From Eremophila alpestris peregrina (Eukaryota; Chordata; Aves; Passeriformes; Alaudidae): 64,000 nt of DNA. The stretch is from the NCBI GenBank assembly GCA_009792885.1, contig WMCF01000055.1, forward strand, positions 3,816,848 to 3,880,847, given 5' to 3'. The position numbers and the translations under genes were made by a program. Below, piece by piece: positions 1 through 13,615 of the stretch. The notes under the pieces were generated by a model. The model worked only from the letters and a program-made list of their open reading frames with translations, had not been told where the DNA came from and made no database searches. Each line of letters opens with the position of its first letter. Position 1 is the first letter of the stretch.

Positions 1-22
1 CAAGAGGCCTGCTGCTTTGGAG
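1..22 (+). other. Possible 3' edge of a host exon (splice donor at 23)
   Basis: The window opens with a short open stretch ending GAG, followed at 23-28 by GTAAGT, so GAG|GTAAGT matches the vertebrate 5' splice-site consensus at every position. If this is a real donor, the last 22 bases of an exon lie here and what follows is the intron. Only about seven codons are visible, too few to identify a gene or to choose the frame. A perfect donor 9-mer also occurs by chance in long AT-rich DNA, so this is an inference from position and consensus only. Confidence 0.3.
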
Positions 23-28
23 GTAAGT

Positions 29-1463
29 AATCTTTTTCAAACAGTAAAAGTTAGATTGCCAATTTCTCTGCACTCTCATAAGTGGTTTATCGCCGAGTAA
101 GATTTTCTGGAGTATTAACAGTGTCATATAACAAGTAACTTGTTCTAGTATGTGTGCTGCAACTTTAATACTAGGCAGTTCTTTGGTAGCCAAGCTACCG
201 CTGAAGGAGAGGAGACAAGTAACTCTTTATCTCATGCCTGTGTTTATAGTTAATTTAATCCAGGAAAGACAATATCTTATTTGCCCAAAGGCAAAAGCCA
301 AGCAGGGGCCAGAATCTGGAGTTGCTCAGTCTACTAACAAGCAGTCCCCATTTAAAAAAAAGATGTACACGTCTTCCTGGTCTGTCTTTATGGTCCTCTC
401 CTACCAGACTTCAGCACATTTCTTGCCCTCTGGAGCATGAATAGGCAGTTCTGCCATTGAATTAAGCATGGTGGTGTCCTGAGATCACAAATCCTGCTGA
501 GAGAAGGCCTTCAAAGCTCAGGTGAAGCAATTCACTCGCTGTTGTCATCCAGAATTTGGGAATCTTGTTGGCTTTCATTGCAGCCCAGTGCATGGACAGA
601 GGGAGTATATTAGAGGCATGGTGTCAGCTTTGCTTGCATAAGGGAGCTGTTGCAGAGATTGTTTGGAAGTAGCTCTGGTTCAGCAGTAGCTCCTCAGGAT
701 CAGCTACTGTTTGCAGGGATGTGGGAAACACAGGAGCCTTTAGCTTTCAGTGGTTTCTGAACCATTCTGCCCTTCACTACTCATTCTTGATGTTGTGTTC
801 TTATTTATCTTTGTTAACTTGCTCATTACTCTTGTATATTTTCACTGCCAGTTTTTTAAAAGATGCTTTCATTCATAGAAAATGAAAATAAATTCTGAAT
901 TCTTAATGTAAGCTTTCCTAAACTAAGAAGCCAGCCTTGGGATACAGCTCTCAAAGTATCTTTAAAGGTTCCTCTCCTGCTGCCCGGCTGCTGCCTTTGC
1001 TCTGCATGTTTATTCTGTTGGTGAGGTTGAAGCCTCATTATTATCACTAAGGAGTGAATCTTGGAGTTCATGATAAATAATTTTGTGGAAACCTCAGCCC
1101 AGCAACAGGCAAAGAAGAAAGCAGAGTGTAGGGGTTGTTGGGAAACTAACAAACAACAAAAGAGTACATCATGTATTAATCCCAGGTTTGTCTGCATTTC
1201 ATTGGATACCATATAGAGCACTGGTTCCTGCTGGTTTGAAAAGGATATAGTACATCTGCAATAGGTTCAGATAGGGACATCAATAAGCTGTAAAGTTATG
1301 GTTACTTTCTGTTTAAGAAATAACCAAATGTAGAAAAACAAAGTTTCATGGTTGGTGAGAGATGATAGACAAAAATTAAATATGGATTCAGAGCATATTG
1401 TTGAATCCACAATAATTTTTTTCTTAATTGAGGTTCATTTAAGAATAATATTTTTTCACATAT
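29..1463. other. Unique AT-rich sequence, nothing recognised
   Basis: No repeat family, RNA gene or convincing exon is seen. Open frames of 96 and 121 codons here have no supporting splice sites, domain or composition and look like chance. Confidence 0.6.
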
Positions 1464-1664
1464 AATGAATTCCTTACTGTGAGGGTAGTGAGGCACTGGC
1501 ACAGGTTACCCAGAAAAGCCTTATCCATGGAAACATTCAAGGGTTAATTGGACAGGACTTTGAGCAACTGGTCTAGTGGAAGATGTACTTGTCTATGGCA
1601 GCAGGGTTGGAACTAGAAGATCTTTCCTGTCTCTTTCAACCCAAACTATTCTATCATTCTGTGA
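1464..1664 (+). mobile_element. CR1 LINE 3'-end fragment
   Basis: The stretch reads as a diverged CR1 3' end in the sense direction: TTCCTTACTGTGAGGG, then GGCACTGGCACAGGTTACCC, a 'tggtctagtgg' block, GGTTGGAACTAGAAGATC, and a terminal ATTCTATCATTCTGTGA. The last is a diverged copy of the short direct repeat that ends bird CR1 copies. It is 5'-truncated, as nearly all CR1 copies are, and has no coding capacity. It identifies the genome as sauropsid, most likely avian. Confidence 0.9.
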
Positions 1665-2114
1665 CTTCCTTTTTCTCTCTCTTTTTTAAATTTTTCCTAG
1701 AGAGAAAAAATCTGGAACTCTCAATGATTATTTTTTTTTGTTTCTTTGTTGATATTTTGTAACATAAGGGGAATTTTGATATAACAGGAAAACACTGGCA
1801 ATTTAAAAATTGAAATACTAACCAATTACGTATTGACATAACCAGCAAAATTTAAACTGGGTTAGCTAGTCACTATAGCCTCAGGCTGCTGCATCAAGTA
1901 GTTTGATAATTATTTTTCTGCTAGTCAGAAATGGAGAGCTGCTGAAGGCAAGCTCTGTACTGTGTAACACACATGCATGAGTTCCACATTTGTAATGGCT
2001 CACATGCTGACTGACTGCTCTGGAAAAATTAATGATGCCAAACTCTTACAGCACTTCTAAGCAGGGCTGTTAAATAAGGCAAGTCATGCCTTGAGAGTGT
2101 TTTGTTTGTGTTTT

Positions 2115-2136
2115 GGGGAAGGGGGGGATGTGGGGG
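2115..2136 (+). repeat. G-rich tract with G-quadruplex potential
   Basis: Runs of 4, 7 and 5 guanines are separated by AA and ATGT. The 7-base run can be split to give four G-triplets with short loops, the usual minimal quadruplex pattern. There is no gene context to suggest a role. Confidence 0.5.
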
Positions 2137-5100
2137 CAAGAATCAAATCTGATTTGTGTTATATTTAAAATTTTTCCTCTGAACTTTGGAAGAACAATAC
2201 TAGGAAAATGGTTTTTCCCGCCTCAGCTTCTCAGCACTAAGTGAAATTCTTCTTTAGTTTCAGAATGCATACAATAAGCATATCTTATGTTTACATTTGG
2301 AACCAACTAAGCTAGTTTCAACATATCCCAATTCTGTTCATCTCCACCACAAATGCAACCCACGCCATTCTCAAATCTATCTGGTAGCTTTGATTTCCAC
2401 AGGCATTTCTAAATAAATTAAAATTTTAAAGTCTGAATTTTTTCAGTTCTAACTTCTTTTGAAGGAAGATAGTGCTTTGCTTGAAAATAAGTAATTCCCA
2501 CTGACATAGAACTGTTGGAATTGCAAAGATGTTCAAAATTTTTGGGACAGGAATGTCCCTCCAGCCTTGGATTCCTCCTAAAAGTCCTTATAAAGAAATC
2601 CTGTTGACCCACTGAGACTCAGTGCATCAGGTGATGTATGTTAACAGGATTTAAAGCTTTTAACAAAACCAAAATTACATTGAAATCCCTTGCAGAAAAA
2701 ATTTGTAATATTCATGGTGTGTAAGGCTGCAGATAGTGAGATATTGTGCAGTTAAGAGTGTCAACAGCCCTGAGGGCTTGAGATGCAGAGGCAAGACAGA
2801 ACAGACCTGGGGCTGGATGTGACTTGCAGCATGCTTCCTGGGAAAGGCTGGGAGCTCTGGAACCAGTGATTCATGTATACTACTTATAAACTATTATTTA
2901 AAAAAAAAAAAAGTTGCTTAATTCATTAATTACTATAATTGCTTACTTAATAACAGGATGGTGAAACTTGGTCTGTTTATGCCTATGAAACTGAAAATTG
3001 CATGCTGTGGCATACCTGTCTGCAGCCAGGAAATGTTTTACACTGTTTGTGCTATTGGATTTCAAAGATAATTTTATTGAAATGATGATAATTTAGGTTG
3101 TGTCATTAGTTATTAATAAGGCACTAAAGTAATATTGCTAATTAGAGACTAAGAAAATGGGATTAGAATCCAAAACAGGGATCAGAGTTTAGAATAGTTA
3201 ATTTGGATCTGGTATAGCCTGAAAAATGATATGCTGTCTCACCAAGAGTTTTAGCTCAAACAGTGGGATATTCAAATTGTGTTTTGGTCAGCAACTCGCC
3301 AGCTCTGTGTGTTGAGGAGTGGGAGGAGGGGAAGGAGGGTCATACATGGCTGATCTGAAATCAAGTTTATGTGGATGAATTCACAAGAGGCGAGCATGGC
3401 TTTCACATGAGCATGCTCTCTGTAAATTCATCTGAGGGAATCAAAGTTGTGTTGTATTTTGTCTGTTTCTACTGTATTTAAGAGCAGGTATTTAGTACAT
3501 AGTTCAAAGATTCTCATGGACCCTAGGTGAAGTTTGGGAAGATGATCCCCATCATTCACTTGTTCAAAGAGGAAAAGGTTGCAAAGAGAGAGGCCTGAAA
3601 AGATTTTTTAATGAAACAGGTTGAGGGAGGAAAGGTGAAGAAAAATGAAGGGAGATTCATGAGAAAAAGTTTTTTTCTTCCTCAAGTGGGATGTTAATGT
3701 AATAATTCAGAAGTGTGTTCAATTAAAATGTGTTGTTGGAACAGATGAATTTTAAAAAAGTATTCTAAACCCAAAAGTTTTAATTATCTGGATGTGAATG
3801 AAATGCAACTTTTGCTCAGTCATTCTTATTAAGGAAGGAAGTTAAAAGGAAAGTCTTCAAAGGATGTATAATTTGATTAAATTAATTGACAGCTGGGAAA
3901 CACAACCACTGAACATTATTCCTGCCTCTGCTGTGACTGACCTCCCCTACTCATATGTTTTTTATGAAACCAGATGGATTTATTTATCCTTTTAAACATG
4001 TAGCTTGTCTAACTTTCCAGGGAAAGGACGTGTATTATAAGGTGCAGGTACTGAAACAAAAGCGTGTTCCATCATTATGTGCAGACAAAGCATCCCTCAA
4101 ACAAGCCACTTAGCACCAAATCCTAGTGACAGAGTTGCTGAATAGTTTCAAGGGGCGATAGTAGGCATGGAAAGGTTGCTCCCATACATGGTGAATAGCT
4201 GCTGGTTTAGGCAGTTAGTTTCCAGTGGGAGATCTGGAACTGGATCTAAACTTCCAGTAGGATGTAGGTGGAGAATTGGACATCTCTGCCTGCAGTACGG
4301 GGTCAGTTCATGTCAGGTTGACCAGCTATTGCTGAACTTACCGGAGGGAAATGCAAACAGTGGGAATGGGTCTTTAAACTCCCATAAAGCTAAAATTTAT
4401 ATCCCTTTCTTGCTTCCTCTGAGGGATGCACTTTCACGTTGTGACTGACAAACCAGAATTATTTTCTGGGTATTGATGTATAGTCTGTTGTTTTCTCATT
4501 TTGTTTGGTTTCTTCAGTGGATTGAGAGATTTAGGAATGCAAGCATGTGCTCCCCTTCATCTTTTTCACCTTTTCTCCTGCTTGATTCACCAAATATCAC
4601 TCACTGGTCAGCATGCTTTTGCAGGATGAGAAATCACGATGCCAGTTTCTTCAGGAAAGGAGTTTGCCATTGTTTGTTGCTTTGTTTTTAATTTTTTTAC
4701 TTTCTAAACTATTTCACTGAGTTAGTCTGTGGTATTTCCTAGCTCTTGAATTTAATTCTGTTATGAACAGCAGAGCAACATCAAAGATTAATTGGGCCAA
4801 ACACACATTTCTCTCCCTTCCCAGGGAAGTGTCCTGATTATGAAGTATAGGTCTGGTTCCTTCATTTTGTTCTTCAAGGATTACTGAAATTATTTATTCA
4901 ATATGAAATGAAATGCATGCTTTAGGATGTTAATCTACATAGCTACCAAATGACAAAGTGGTTAGAGCTTTCTCCCTCTGGTCTATTGCTTCTTTAGTTA
5001 TTAGATATTTTAATAGTTTTAATAATAGGGTTAAACAATAATTCTGCCTTAGAGATGTCCATAGTTTAGTTTTTTTAGGAAGACTTCCCAGGCTCAGTCT

Positions 5101-5346
5101 CATCTTTATATTGGTTTCCTCTAGCAGAGGATAATCCTGACTGTACAATACCAGGATGAAAGTGCTTTTGTTCAGCTGTGTCCTTCACAAAAGGAAATAA
5201 TGGGTGAAGCATCTATTGGCAATAACAAGGTTTCTCAAGAGCAAGGTGGAGAAATTAGGCCTGGCTCATGCTTAGCAGAGGAAGAGATGAGAGATAGCTC
5301 AGAGCAATTCATGAGAAAACATGAGCTTCCTGCTGTAAGAAAAAGC

Positions 5347-5361
5347 TATATATATATATAT
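5347..5361. repeat. (TA)n microsatellite
   Basis: An uninterrupted 15-base TA alternation. It is short but likely length-variable. Confidence 0.85.
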
Positions 5362-8300
5362 GGCATGGTTCATCTGATCAGGCTTAGCAAATAAATGCTT
5401 TACTCTTTACCTCCTTGAGGAGATGACATTGTGTACTTGAACACCATTACATGAAAATGTAGCATTATAGAAGAATACTTATAATGCAGATGACAGTTTT
5501 TAGAGTTTTGTAACTCCTTGCAGTGTTTTTATGGAAATGACCTTGCCAAGTCACATCTTTCTCTTCAAATGTCACCAAAGAGACAGAAAATCCCCTATGA
5601 AAATTTGCATGAAATTTCAATTTCACCATTCAGATCCATTGCCCTTAAGTTTCACTGTGATTATATAAGTTAAGTCTGTCCAAACACAGTAATGGTGGAA
5701 GTTATGAATTCCGTGTCCTAAATATCTGACTTTCAAAATAAATAAATTAATGCATTTCTGATCCATAAGACATGCTGTTTTATTAATTAGTGTACAAGGA
5801 ATTGTTAGGTTAGATTGTTATGTTCAGTTAAGCATAATGAAAGTAATTAATATAGGTCCTGGTTTTAGGTGGGTGAGTTAATAGTGCCATTAGATGCTTC
5901 TGTTGTGATACTGCTTGTTCTAGCAGAGAAAAAAGTTTAAAAGGAAAGAGGCAAAAGTGTTTTTTCTTTGTTTCTCTCTCGGTGAGCAGAATAGTTTCTC
6001 TGTCATTGTAACATAAAGAGAACAGTTGACATTTCTTTTGTGATTGCTAATGCTTACAAGTCCACTGTATTAAAATACATTTTAAAATTCTGCAGCATAT
6101 CCTTTAAAATATTTAATTACAATGTGGTTTCAAAGTACTAGTCACAATAAAAGGAGTGTACTTCAAAGTATGCAAGACTTATTTACCAAACACCTCATGT
6201 TCTGTTATGTAGGTCTAGAAAAGGGCCATTAGCCCACAACAAATACTGTTTGAAAAGGAAGTGGTTCCAAGTAAGGATTTCCTCTGGGTGTGACCGTGTA
6301 TTTATGGCTTCTGCTGGGTCTTTTTGAGGAGGTGGCAGTGGAAAGTTGTGGTAGTCGAGATGGTCAAAATGCACAAAGTGCTTCATTAAAAACTTTCAGT
6401 AGGGCTCAAGTACCAAGACTTTTATCTGTAAGTCTTTCATACTTATCAGGAGGCTCCACACACCAGCACCTTGTTATTTAAACATCTCTATCTTGCTTCC
6501 CAAAGGCAGCTTCAAGCATCTTTCAAGGTCTGTCCATTTATGCCAACAGCCAGTCAGTCAGTGTCCTTTCTTGTCTCTTCCTTCTCACAGCACCAGCTCA
6601 CTCCTTCCTGTCCCTGGCCCAGCTCCCTGTCCCTGTCATTCCCTGATACAAAGTCTTACCTTATCTGTCCACACAGAGTGGAATATAGGAATTGTGGAGG
6701 TGATGTGTTTACTTCCCTTGGATGGTAATGCTACACTGATCCAACACCCAAGAACACTCTTAGCAGATCAGTCTCTTCAGAAAATGCACTGGTCACAGTC
6801 TAAGAAAAGACTTGGCAGAACACATTGCCCCATCCTGTATTAAAAGGCTATATATTCCTACTTTGAAAAAATCTGAGCAGCAAAAAACTTGATTTAAGGA
6901 ACATATAAAGTTGAATTTCAGGAGGTAACTACATAGTATGTAGAAATGGGGTAGAGAAATATACCAGCCAGCAATTTAAAAAAACCCCACAATTGTTTTC
7001 TCATGGTGATTAATCCTGCAAGTAACCCATGTTTTCATAGTCCCAGTAAAATAAACACCAAATGCCATTTGAAAAATTTCTATTTGTTTGACATTTTAAT
7101 GAGAAATATTTCAGCTTTTTCTCCTCTACAGCTAGTGGTACTGCATCTCTTGCCACTAATATGTAAAATCAAACTCTAGATGCTTTAAAATTGAAGATAA
7201 AATTGACCTGTTATCAATGCTGATATATGAGCTTTGTCTTGAACATCTGTTCTAAATATGCATCTGCTAAGGACAGTTGCCTCTTTATCAGCTTAGAAGT
7301 GACAATTGACTGGAGCTTTTCCTTTGCCTTCCTTTGCTGTGCAAGAAGGAAATTTCAGCCTCAGCTAGATGGATTTTCCCACAGCTGTTACCAGCTTGCA
7401 ACACATCTTTCTGTTGTTGCTGCAGCTGTGGGTGTCCTGTAGCTGGTTTATGTAGAACTCAGTGCAAACCATCAGCTCAGTTTTTCTGTGAAAGGACAAG
7501 AAGTACTTACATGTACTTTCTTTTTTTTTTTTGCTTTTCCTACTTGTGGAGGACTTGTGATGCATGAACAATAAACGTCTCCAAAAGTAGCCCTATCTCA
7601 AGTGAGCTGTTGCTGGAGAAGTTCTGGGGTTTTTTTAGGAATGATCTGTAACATGAGCTAATGACTCCGTTTGTTTGAGGTCTTTTCACAGCAAAGCCAG
7701 AAAGATAAAGCCCTAAAGCAATTATTGTACATTTTGCTGCTTCTATTCCCTCTATATACTTGCTTTCCCAACAGAGACCATATTAAGTTTTTTTCCTTAC
7801 TGCTGAGAAGCTCAAAACTGTGATACTGTTCTAACTTTATGAGCTTAAAAAAAGTGGCCAAAAGACATGCAAATGAGAGACAGAAAATCTTTTCAGTATT
7901 GCACAAAGTGTACAAAATTATTCTGTTATAACTTGGGTGGTTGAACTGAAGGAAGAAAGTGGTGATTCAGAGATAAAAGTGGCAGAGGCACACTCTTGTA
8001 GATGCTGCTACTTCCATTTTTTTCCCCTTCCCAGTCAGGGGGGATTGGTAGCAGAGGGAAGGAGCTCAGCTTTGTGCTTCATGTGTGATTTCTAAGCAAT
8101 GCCAAGATAAAGTGATGCAGAAAAGGCCCTTTTAATGGCACATATTTCTCTGACGTATCCCAGATTTCATGAACATTGGGTTTGCTGTCTACTTGGGTTT
8201 AGTTTGAAATGGTGAGGCTGAAAATCACTATGCAATATCAAATTCAGCTTCGGGTTTTTTTGTTTTTGTTTTTGTTTTCTATGGTTTAAGGACAAAATAA

Positions 8301-11300
8301 ACCTATAATTATAGCAAAGAGATTTTTGTTATTAGGGGAAGACGGTGAGAAACTATTAAATTATTGTACCAAATGAACAAGCAACAAGGCACTACTACAA
8401 AACCTATCCAAGGCTGTTACATTATACAACTGCTTTTTTCCCCTTGAAAATATTGATAACCTTGTGTGTTTTATACAGCTAAAATACTGCAAATGCAGAA
8501 TTCTAGTATTCATACTGAAATGCTGAATATCAGATGAATATACTGATTACTACAGGAAAATCACCTTGGTAGTAGGTACTGGTAAGATCTTAAATGGATT
8601 TTTTTATAATGTTGTGATAAAAAAGATGTAGATCAGTGTCTTTGATCTAATCTCTTGAAATTCCACCCTCAAACTGTGCATGTGTTATAGTATACTAAAT
8701 TTTTACAAAGAAATCCTGTCTCTTCTCCTGTGTATACATAATATTAAAAAAACAATGGTGATAAACTCTTTGTGTTCCTCTATGCAGTGCCACTCCTTTG
8801 AACTTCATAATTGGCATTAGCTCCTTATTCTATGCATAAGTGGAACTTAAACACAGCAGCTGCATTGCAATTTGTGATGCTGCATGACTTTCTCACCAGT
8901 TTCACTCTGAGACCTGTAGTCCTCTCAAACAGGATAATTTTCTACTTCCCTAAATAATCATATTAACTTTGGAATGATGTTGCTTGGATCAACACTGAAA
9001 TACACTTCCATAGCCTGTGATGCAGGAATGTGCTTGCATAGCAGTAATGTAAAAATAACAAACCTTGCCTGGTCCTTGCTGATTTTGTCATAAAGGACTC
9101 CCAACCAGCTCAAGAGATGTGTTTCAGCTGCATGCCACCAAAGCCTGCCCAGCTGAGGGCAAGCTGCAAAATGAAGTGAAATAGGAAAGAAAAAAGAAGT
9201 ACTTCAATTACCTGAGTGCATGACACGAAGGTGGTGAAAGTAATGTAAAATGCATTAAATTAGGTCAGAGACGTGATTTTCTTGAAGCTACTTTGTGTGT
9301 CAGAAGTGTTTTAGAGAGCTTTCATTTTGCCTTTGACATTGTTGCAATAATTTAAGAAGAAAAAGCCCCAGCATTCTGGTCCTTGTAATTGAATATGGCT
9401 TCTGCAGATCCTTGTGAATTCCTCAAGTGGAGGATCTGTACAATGGGAGTCAGAGGAGGTCCTTGGTGTCCCTTTTGAGAACCAAACAAGATATGTCCGG
9501 TATAGATGTCCAGGTACTTGAAATTCATTACACATCTGTAAAGGTGGTAGCACAAATCATTCTTGGTAGAGTCTACAGGCTGCAGCCAAACTCTTTAAAG
9601 GTCTCCTCTAGCAGCATGAAAGGTTAGTGTAGTGTTCTGCAGGGCTCTACATCTATCTTTTATGGTGTCAACTGCCACAGAACTGAGAAGAGATAAAAAA
9701 GGAAGAAATTTCATTAGAGGAAGGGATGGGGTAAGACAGCTGGTGGAGGAAGGTGGGAAAATGTTCCATTTGTATGCAAGGAAACTTTAGAATCAAAGGG
9801 CCACTTCAGCCTTTAAAAGGGGATTTTTTAACAGCTCAGTGTGCTCAAAGTTCATGAGGCAAGAGACTTTTCACAGGTGATCGACTGTTCCTGGGCTAGT
9901 TTTTACACAGACTGAGCAAGAGCAACTCCAGAAACTGGGCTAGCACACATGGTGAATATCCTCACCTCGGGTCTTGCCAGTGCCAGCTGGGTCTGGGTCA
10001 GAGCCAGCAGCTGTTGGGCTCCTCTGCTGTCACTGGTAGATACCAGTGCAGTGATCTGGAATTACTACCAAATGCTTCAGTGACACGGGCATTTCCTTTG
10101 TTTTTCCCTGGCAGCTGCCCAGAGGCCATCAGTCCATGATGGAAAGGAGGATGACTTGGCAGTGATCTGAATTGTATGTTGACAGAAGGCACATGAACAA
10201 CTCTTTATTTCCAGAGTCTTCTAGGGTAGCTCCTTCCTCTTGTGAAAATGTAGCTGATTATGATCTTGAATCTAGGGAGAGGGGATGCTGCATACTTATG
10301 TTTCTAAGTGCCCCTCTTCACTGTTTTGCCCTCTTTATCAAAAAATAAATGTAATTTAAAATTTAAATGATAATACTAGTGAAATTTCATTACATTTAAT
10401 TTGATTTAATTAAAAATAAAATTGCTAAAAAGTTAAATTAACATGGAAAAAAATGCATAATAAAATATTTAAACTAAAGAAGTCCTTAGGGAGAAGCACC
10501 ATCATAACCCTCCTTTCCTTCTCTTCTACTCATCCTTTCCCCAATGACTGTATCATGCACACTCAGATTCTTTAGGAAATGATGCACTTGAAAGAGTAGC
10601 AGACTTTTCTGAATGCCAATAACTATAAAAACATGCATTTGCAAATGAAGAAACTGATACGTGAAGGTTCAATGAGTTCTTCAAAGAGCAAATTAAGCTG
10701 GTGTTAGTCATTATGTATCATTGCTTATACCCATGGAAGTGGGTGTATCTATCATGTTCCCATTCCTAAATAAATTTATAGTTAGGCATCTAGCAGGAGC
10801 AGCTGTGAATGCAATATTTACAGTTCAGGTTTTTTTGGGGGGCTTAATATCTGCATATCACAGAGTTCTACAAATGTAAGCACAAGAGAATCCTTCATCA
10901 GAATTAGTCATAATGGTTGTGAAGAGATCTGAATTTTTATATTGTTGTGTCCCTGTTGTGAGTTCTTTATGGATAAGCTTATAGTTTTAGTTTTTAAATG
11001 TGTCAGGCCATCATTTTTTTATACTAGTGAGTAACAGAGGTTGTTCTCTGGCAAAAGGTACCTTTATCTTTCACAGCATATAAAGGTTTGATGTGCCATT
11101 AACGAATATTCTTGAGGTGAACATTTATTTTGCTGTTGTCTAAAGCAAAACTTAAAGAAAAATTTTAAAGGATTTTAAAGAACAATTCTCTAGCTGTCCA
11201 TTAGAACGAAAAAATGCTTGGTCAGCATTGTGGAATACATTTCAGTTACCAGTTGCTTTATAATTGTATTAATATTGTTAAAATTATTTTAGAGCAGATT

Positions 11301-13059
11301 TATGGTTCTGCCTTTAAAATCCTGCTGGTAAAAGAGTGAATCAGTGTAAGGATGGCATGTTTTTGATGTAACTGAGCCTACCATCCACTCTCCCTTGATT
11401 GTCTTAGGATAATTATTTGGCCCTAGTTTCACCACCGATCCAAGTTGTGCATAAAAGTTCATGACTACATGTGATAGACTGCTTTAGGACTGTGAGTTGA
11501 TCTTTCATTCTAGGTTTTGATGATCTGAACAATTCTCTGTTCCAAATAAAAATTACTTGTAAGCAAAATATAAAGAAATCATACAGCCATTAGTTGAAAT
11601 TACAAAGCAGTTGTATTATTCAATTGAGATTTTTTTCTGTTTTGGTGTTTTTTTCAATGTCCTTCCTGTTTCATAAATGTTACAAATTTGACTTTAAAGC
11701 AACCCAATGATAAAATATTTCTCAGAGGAGAAAGGACAAGGTTTTGGGACTACAGCACTTAAGGCTTGTGATTTAGGAGGAGCACTGATTGTTGACTCAA
11801 GGTCAGGAGTTATTCAAAAGGTATTTAAAAATTCAAGAAGAGGTACAAGTGAGATTCAAAAATGAGAGCATTATTAACTTCAGTTATATATTTGTGTATA
11901 TATAAAAAATGTGTTTCGGTTTTCATGTGGCTGATGTAGAAGCCAAAACACTGTAGGCCTAAATCTCAGCTCTTGTTTTTGTACTGCAGTACAGTGTGTA
12001 GGGCACAGGACTAAGTTCCTTGCTGGCTCGAACTGAGCAGAGTCCAAAAGCACGGCTTTTCCAAGTCAATATAAAGGGAAAACTAGGGCATGCCATCCAG
12101 TGCTACTTACTGAACTGGGCTGTGGGACAAGGGCAGGGAACTGGATCACAGGAGTTTACAATGAAGGGATAGGATGGGAGTTACTGTCTCTGCTGTATGG
12201 CAACATCCCTGGGGATGTTGGAATTTACAGCATCATTTACTTCTCCATCATCCACCACTTTCTGGTGGCTGCTGTCTTTCTCCTTCTGGTCCTCCCTTCC
12301 TTTCAATGGACATTTGAATATTTCAATTTGCCTCCTGTCTAATCGTGTGGAGATAGGCAGCCTAAACAAGTTCTGCTAGGAAATCCATCTTCTAACTGAA
12401 CTGCTGAGCCAATAAAAGACTTGGCTCTCATTTCCTCGATGCTGTTCATTATATGAACACAATACTGTTCACTTCAATGGATCCATGAAGGATAATCATT
12501 AATATCCTAGCACAATGATGTTCCTGAGTTTGGGAAGAAGGAGTAAGAAAAAATCCACCGTGATTCAAAACCCAGAGTCAAACATTTTCCCATGTAGGAA
12601 ACAGAAATATTTTTCTTACAATCTTTAATGTTTATCATCCTAATATTATCTAAGATTTTTTTTACTTGAAATACAGGATTTTGTGGGTTATTTTGAAAAT
12701 ATTCAAGTGTTATTTTAGCTTTTAAGCTTCCTTTGCTCTTCCTGTCCCAGTTACCTTGACAGTAGCATTGAATTCTGTTTACTATTCTCCTTTCACGAGT
12801 TGTTTTTTCATAAGGAATAAGTTCAAGGTTTACCAACCACTCTTTATCCCTACATCTGTTTCTTTCCTCAAGTGAAACAACTGGTAAGCTTTACATGCCA
12901 AGAAGATAATTTGAACATAATTGCATCAAAATATACCCTTTCATCAAATAAACTAATTTCAAAAAATTTAATCATGTTTAAGAAAATCAGTGTCTAGCTT
13001 CATCTATCTTCTGTAACAGGAACAAAACTGAATACTAAAGTTTGTTCATTTATTTTAAG

Positions 13060-13245
13060 CTGTATTACTGTGATAACTGCTCTGCAAGCGGTCTGGGATA
13101 TCAGTTTTGTGATCAGCAGCCTAAATTGTATGGTTTTCTACTTGGTTCTTATGTTCAAACAGCACAACACAGATTACCATCAGTTACTGTTCCATTAATA
13201 CCTCCTGGTTTGATACAAAGTAATGCTGCACTGAGGAGTACTGAG
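13060..13245 (+). CDS. Candidate internal exon of an unrecognised host gene
   Basis: A 186-base stretch is fully open in one frame (62 codons, phase 0 at both ends). It is preceded by a pyrimidine-rich run ending TTTATTTTAAG (acceptor AG at 13,058-13,059) and followed by GAG|GTAGGC (donor GT at 13,246-13,247). The predicted peptide has mixed composition: a YYCDNC cysteine pair near its N-terminus, a third cysteine about ten residues on, several tyrosines and glutamines, and a proline-containing hydrophobic middle (PLIPPGLIQ). It is not low-complexity and does not match any repeat I recognise. The frame is closed by a stop at 13,036-13,038 just upstream and another at 13,321-13,323 beyond the donor. 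I do not recognise the family, and a chance ORF remains possible: other random frames of similar length exist in the window. It could also be a conserved non-coding element or a decayed exon. Confidence 0.3.
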
Positions 13246-13615
13246 GTAGGCCTTGCTGTCTACGTTTTAGTTATATTCTTACTTTCTTTGGAGAATTGGT
13301 CAAAGTCTTGGCTCTCAACTTGAATACACAAACTGTAACTCTGAGGAGGCAAGGCTGGAGCTGAAATGCTTGTCCACGATCCTGTGCCAAACTGGGGTTT
13401 GGCAAAGAAACTGATCTGGAAATGCTTCTTTTTTTGTTGAAATAATGCTGTTCTGAATCAGGACTTTCTTATATGGTGCTGGAAAGAGTTGTTTGCTTTT
13501 ACTTTTTGATTTTTTACTTTTCTTAGCTGTGCTTGTATTCTGCTGCCTTTCGTTGTGAATTTAGAGAAAAGGTTACAAACTCCCGCCTACACCACTTATG
13601 ACAAATCAGAAAATA
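13246..13615. other. Flank of candidate exon, nothing recognised
   Basis: If the candidate exon at 13,060-13,245 is real, this is intron. The frame stays open for 25 more codons past the donor and then stops. No repeat is seen. Confidence 0.5.

Larger units (their letters stand above)
1665..13059. other. About 11 kb of unique AT-rich sequence without recognisable genes
   Basis: Apart from the simple-sequence and G-rich tracts listed separately, I see no mobile element, RNA gene or supported exon. Open frames of up to 116 codons (6,471-6,843, 7,227-7,571, 12,507-12,836) overlap on both strands and lack splice or domain support. The segment 10,330-10,470 is especially A+T-rich, with repeated TTTAA/ATTAAA words. 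Confidence 0.6.

Noticed and set aside
6471..6843. Two overlapping plus-strand frames of 85 and 116 codons
   Set aside because: Ser/Pro/Leu-rich translations of a pyrimidine-rich stretch, open in two frames at once, with no splice signals.
10330..10470. Palindromic AT-rich element or origin
   Set aside because: Repeated TTTAA/AATTAAA words produce weak self-complementarity without a defined stem or end.
12507..12836. 109-codon minus-strand frame
   Set aside because: No exon boundaries, domain or codon pattern; consistent with a chance ORF in AT-rich DNA.
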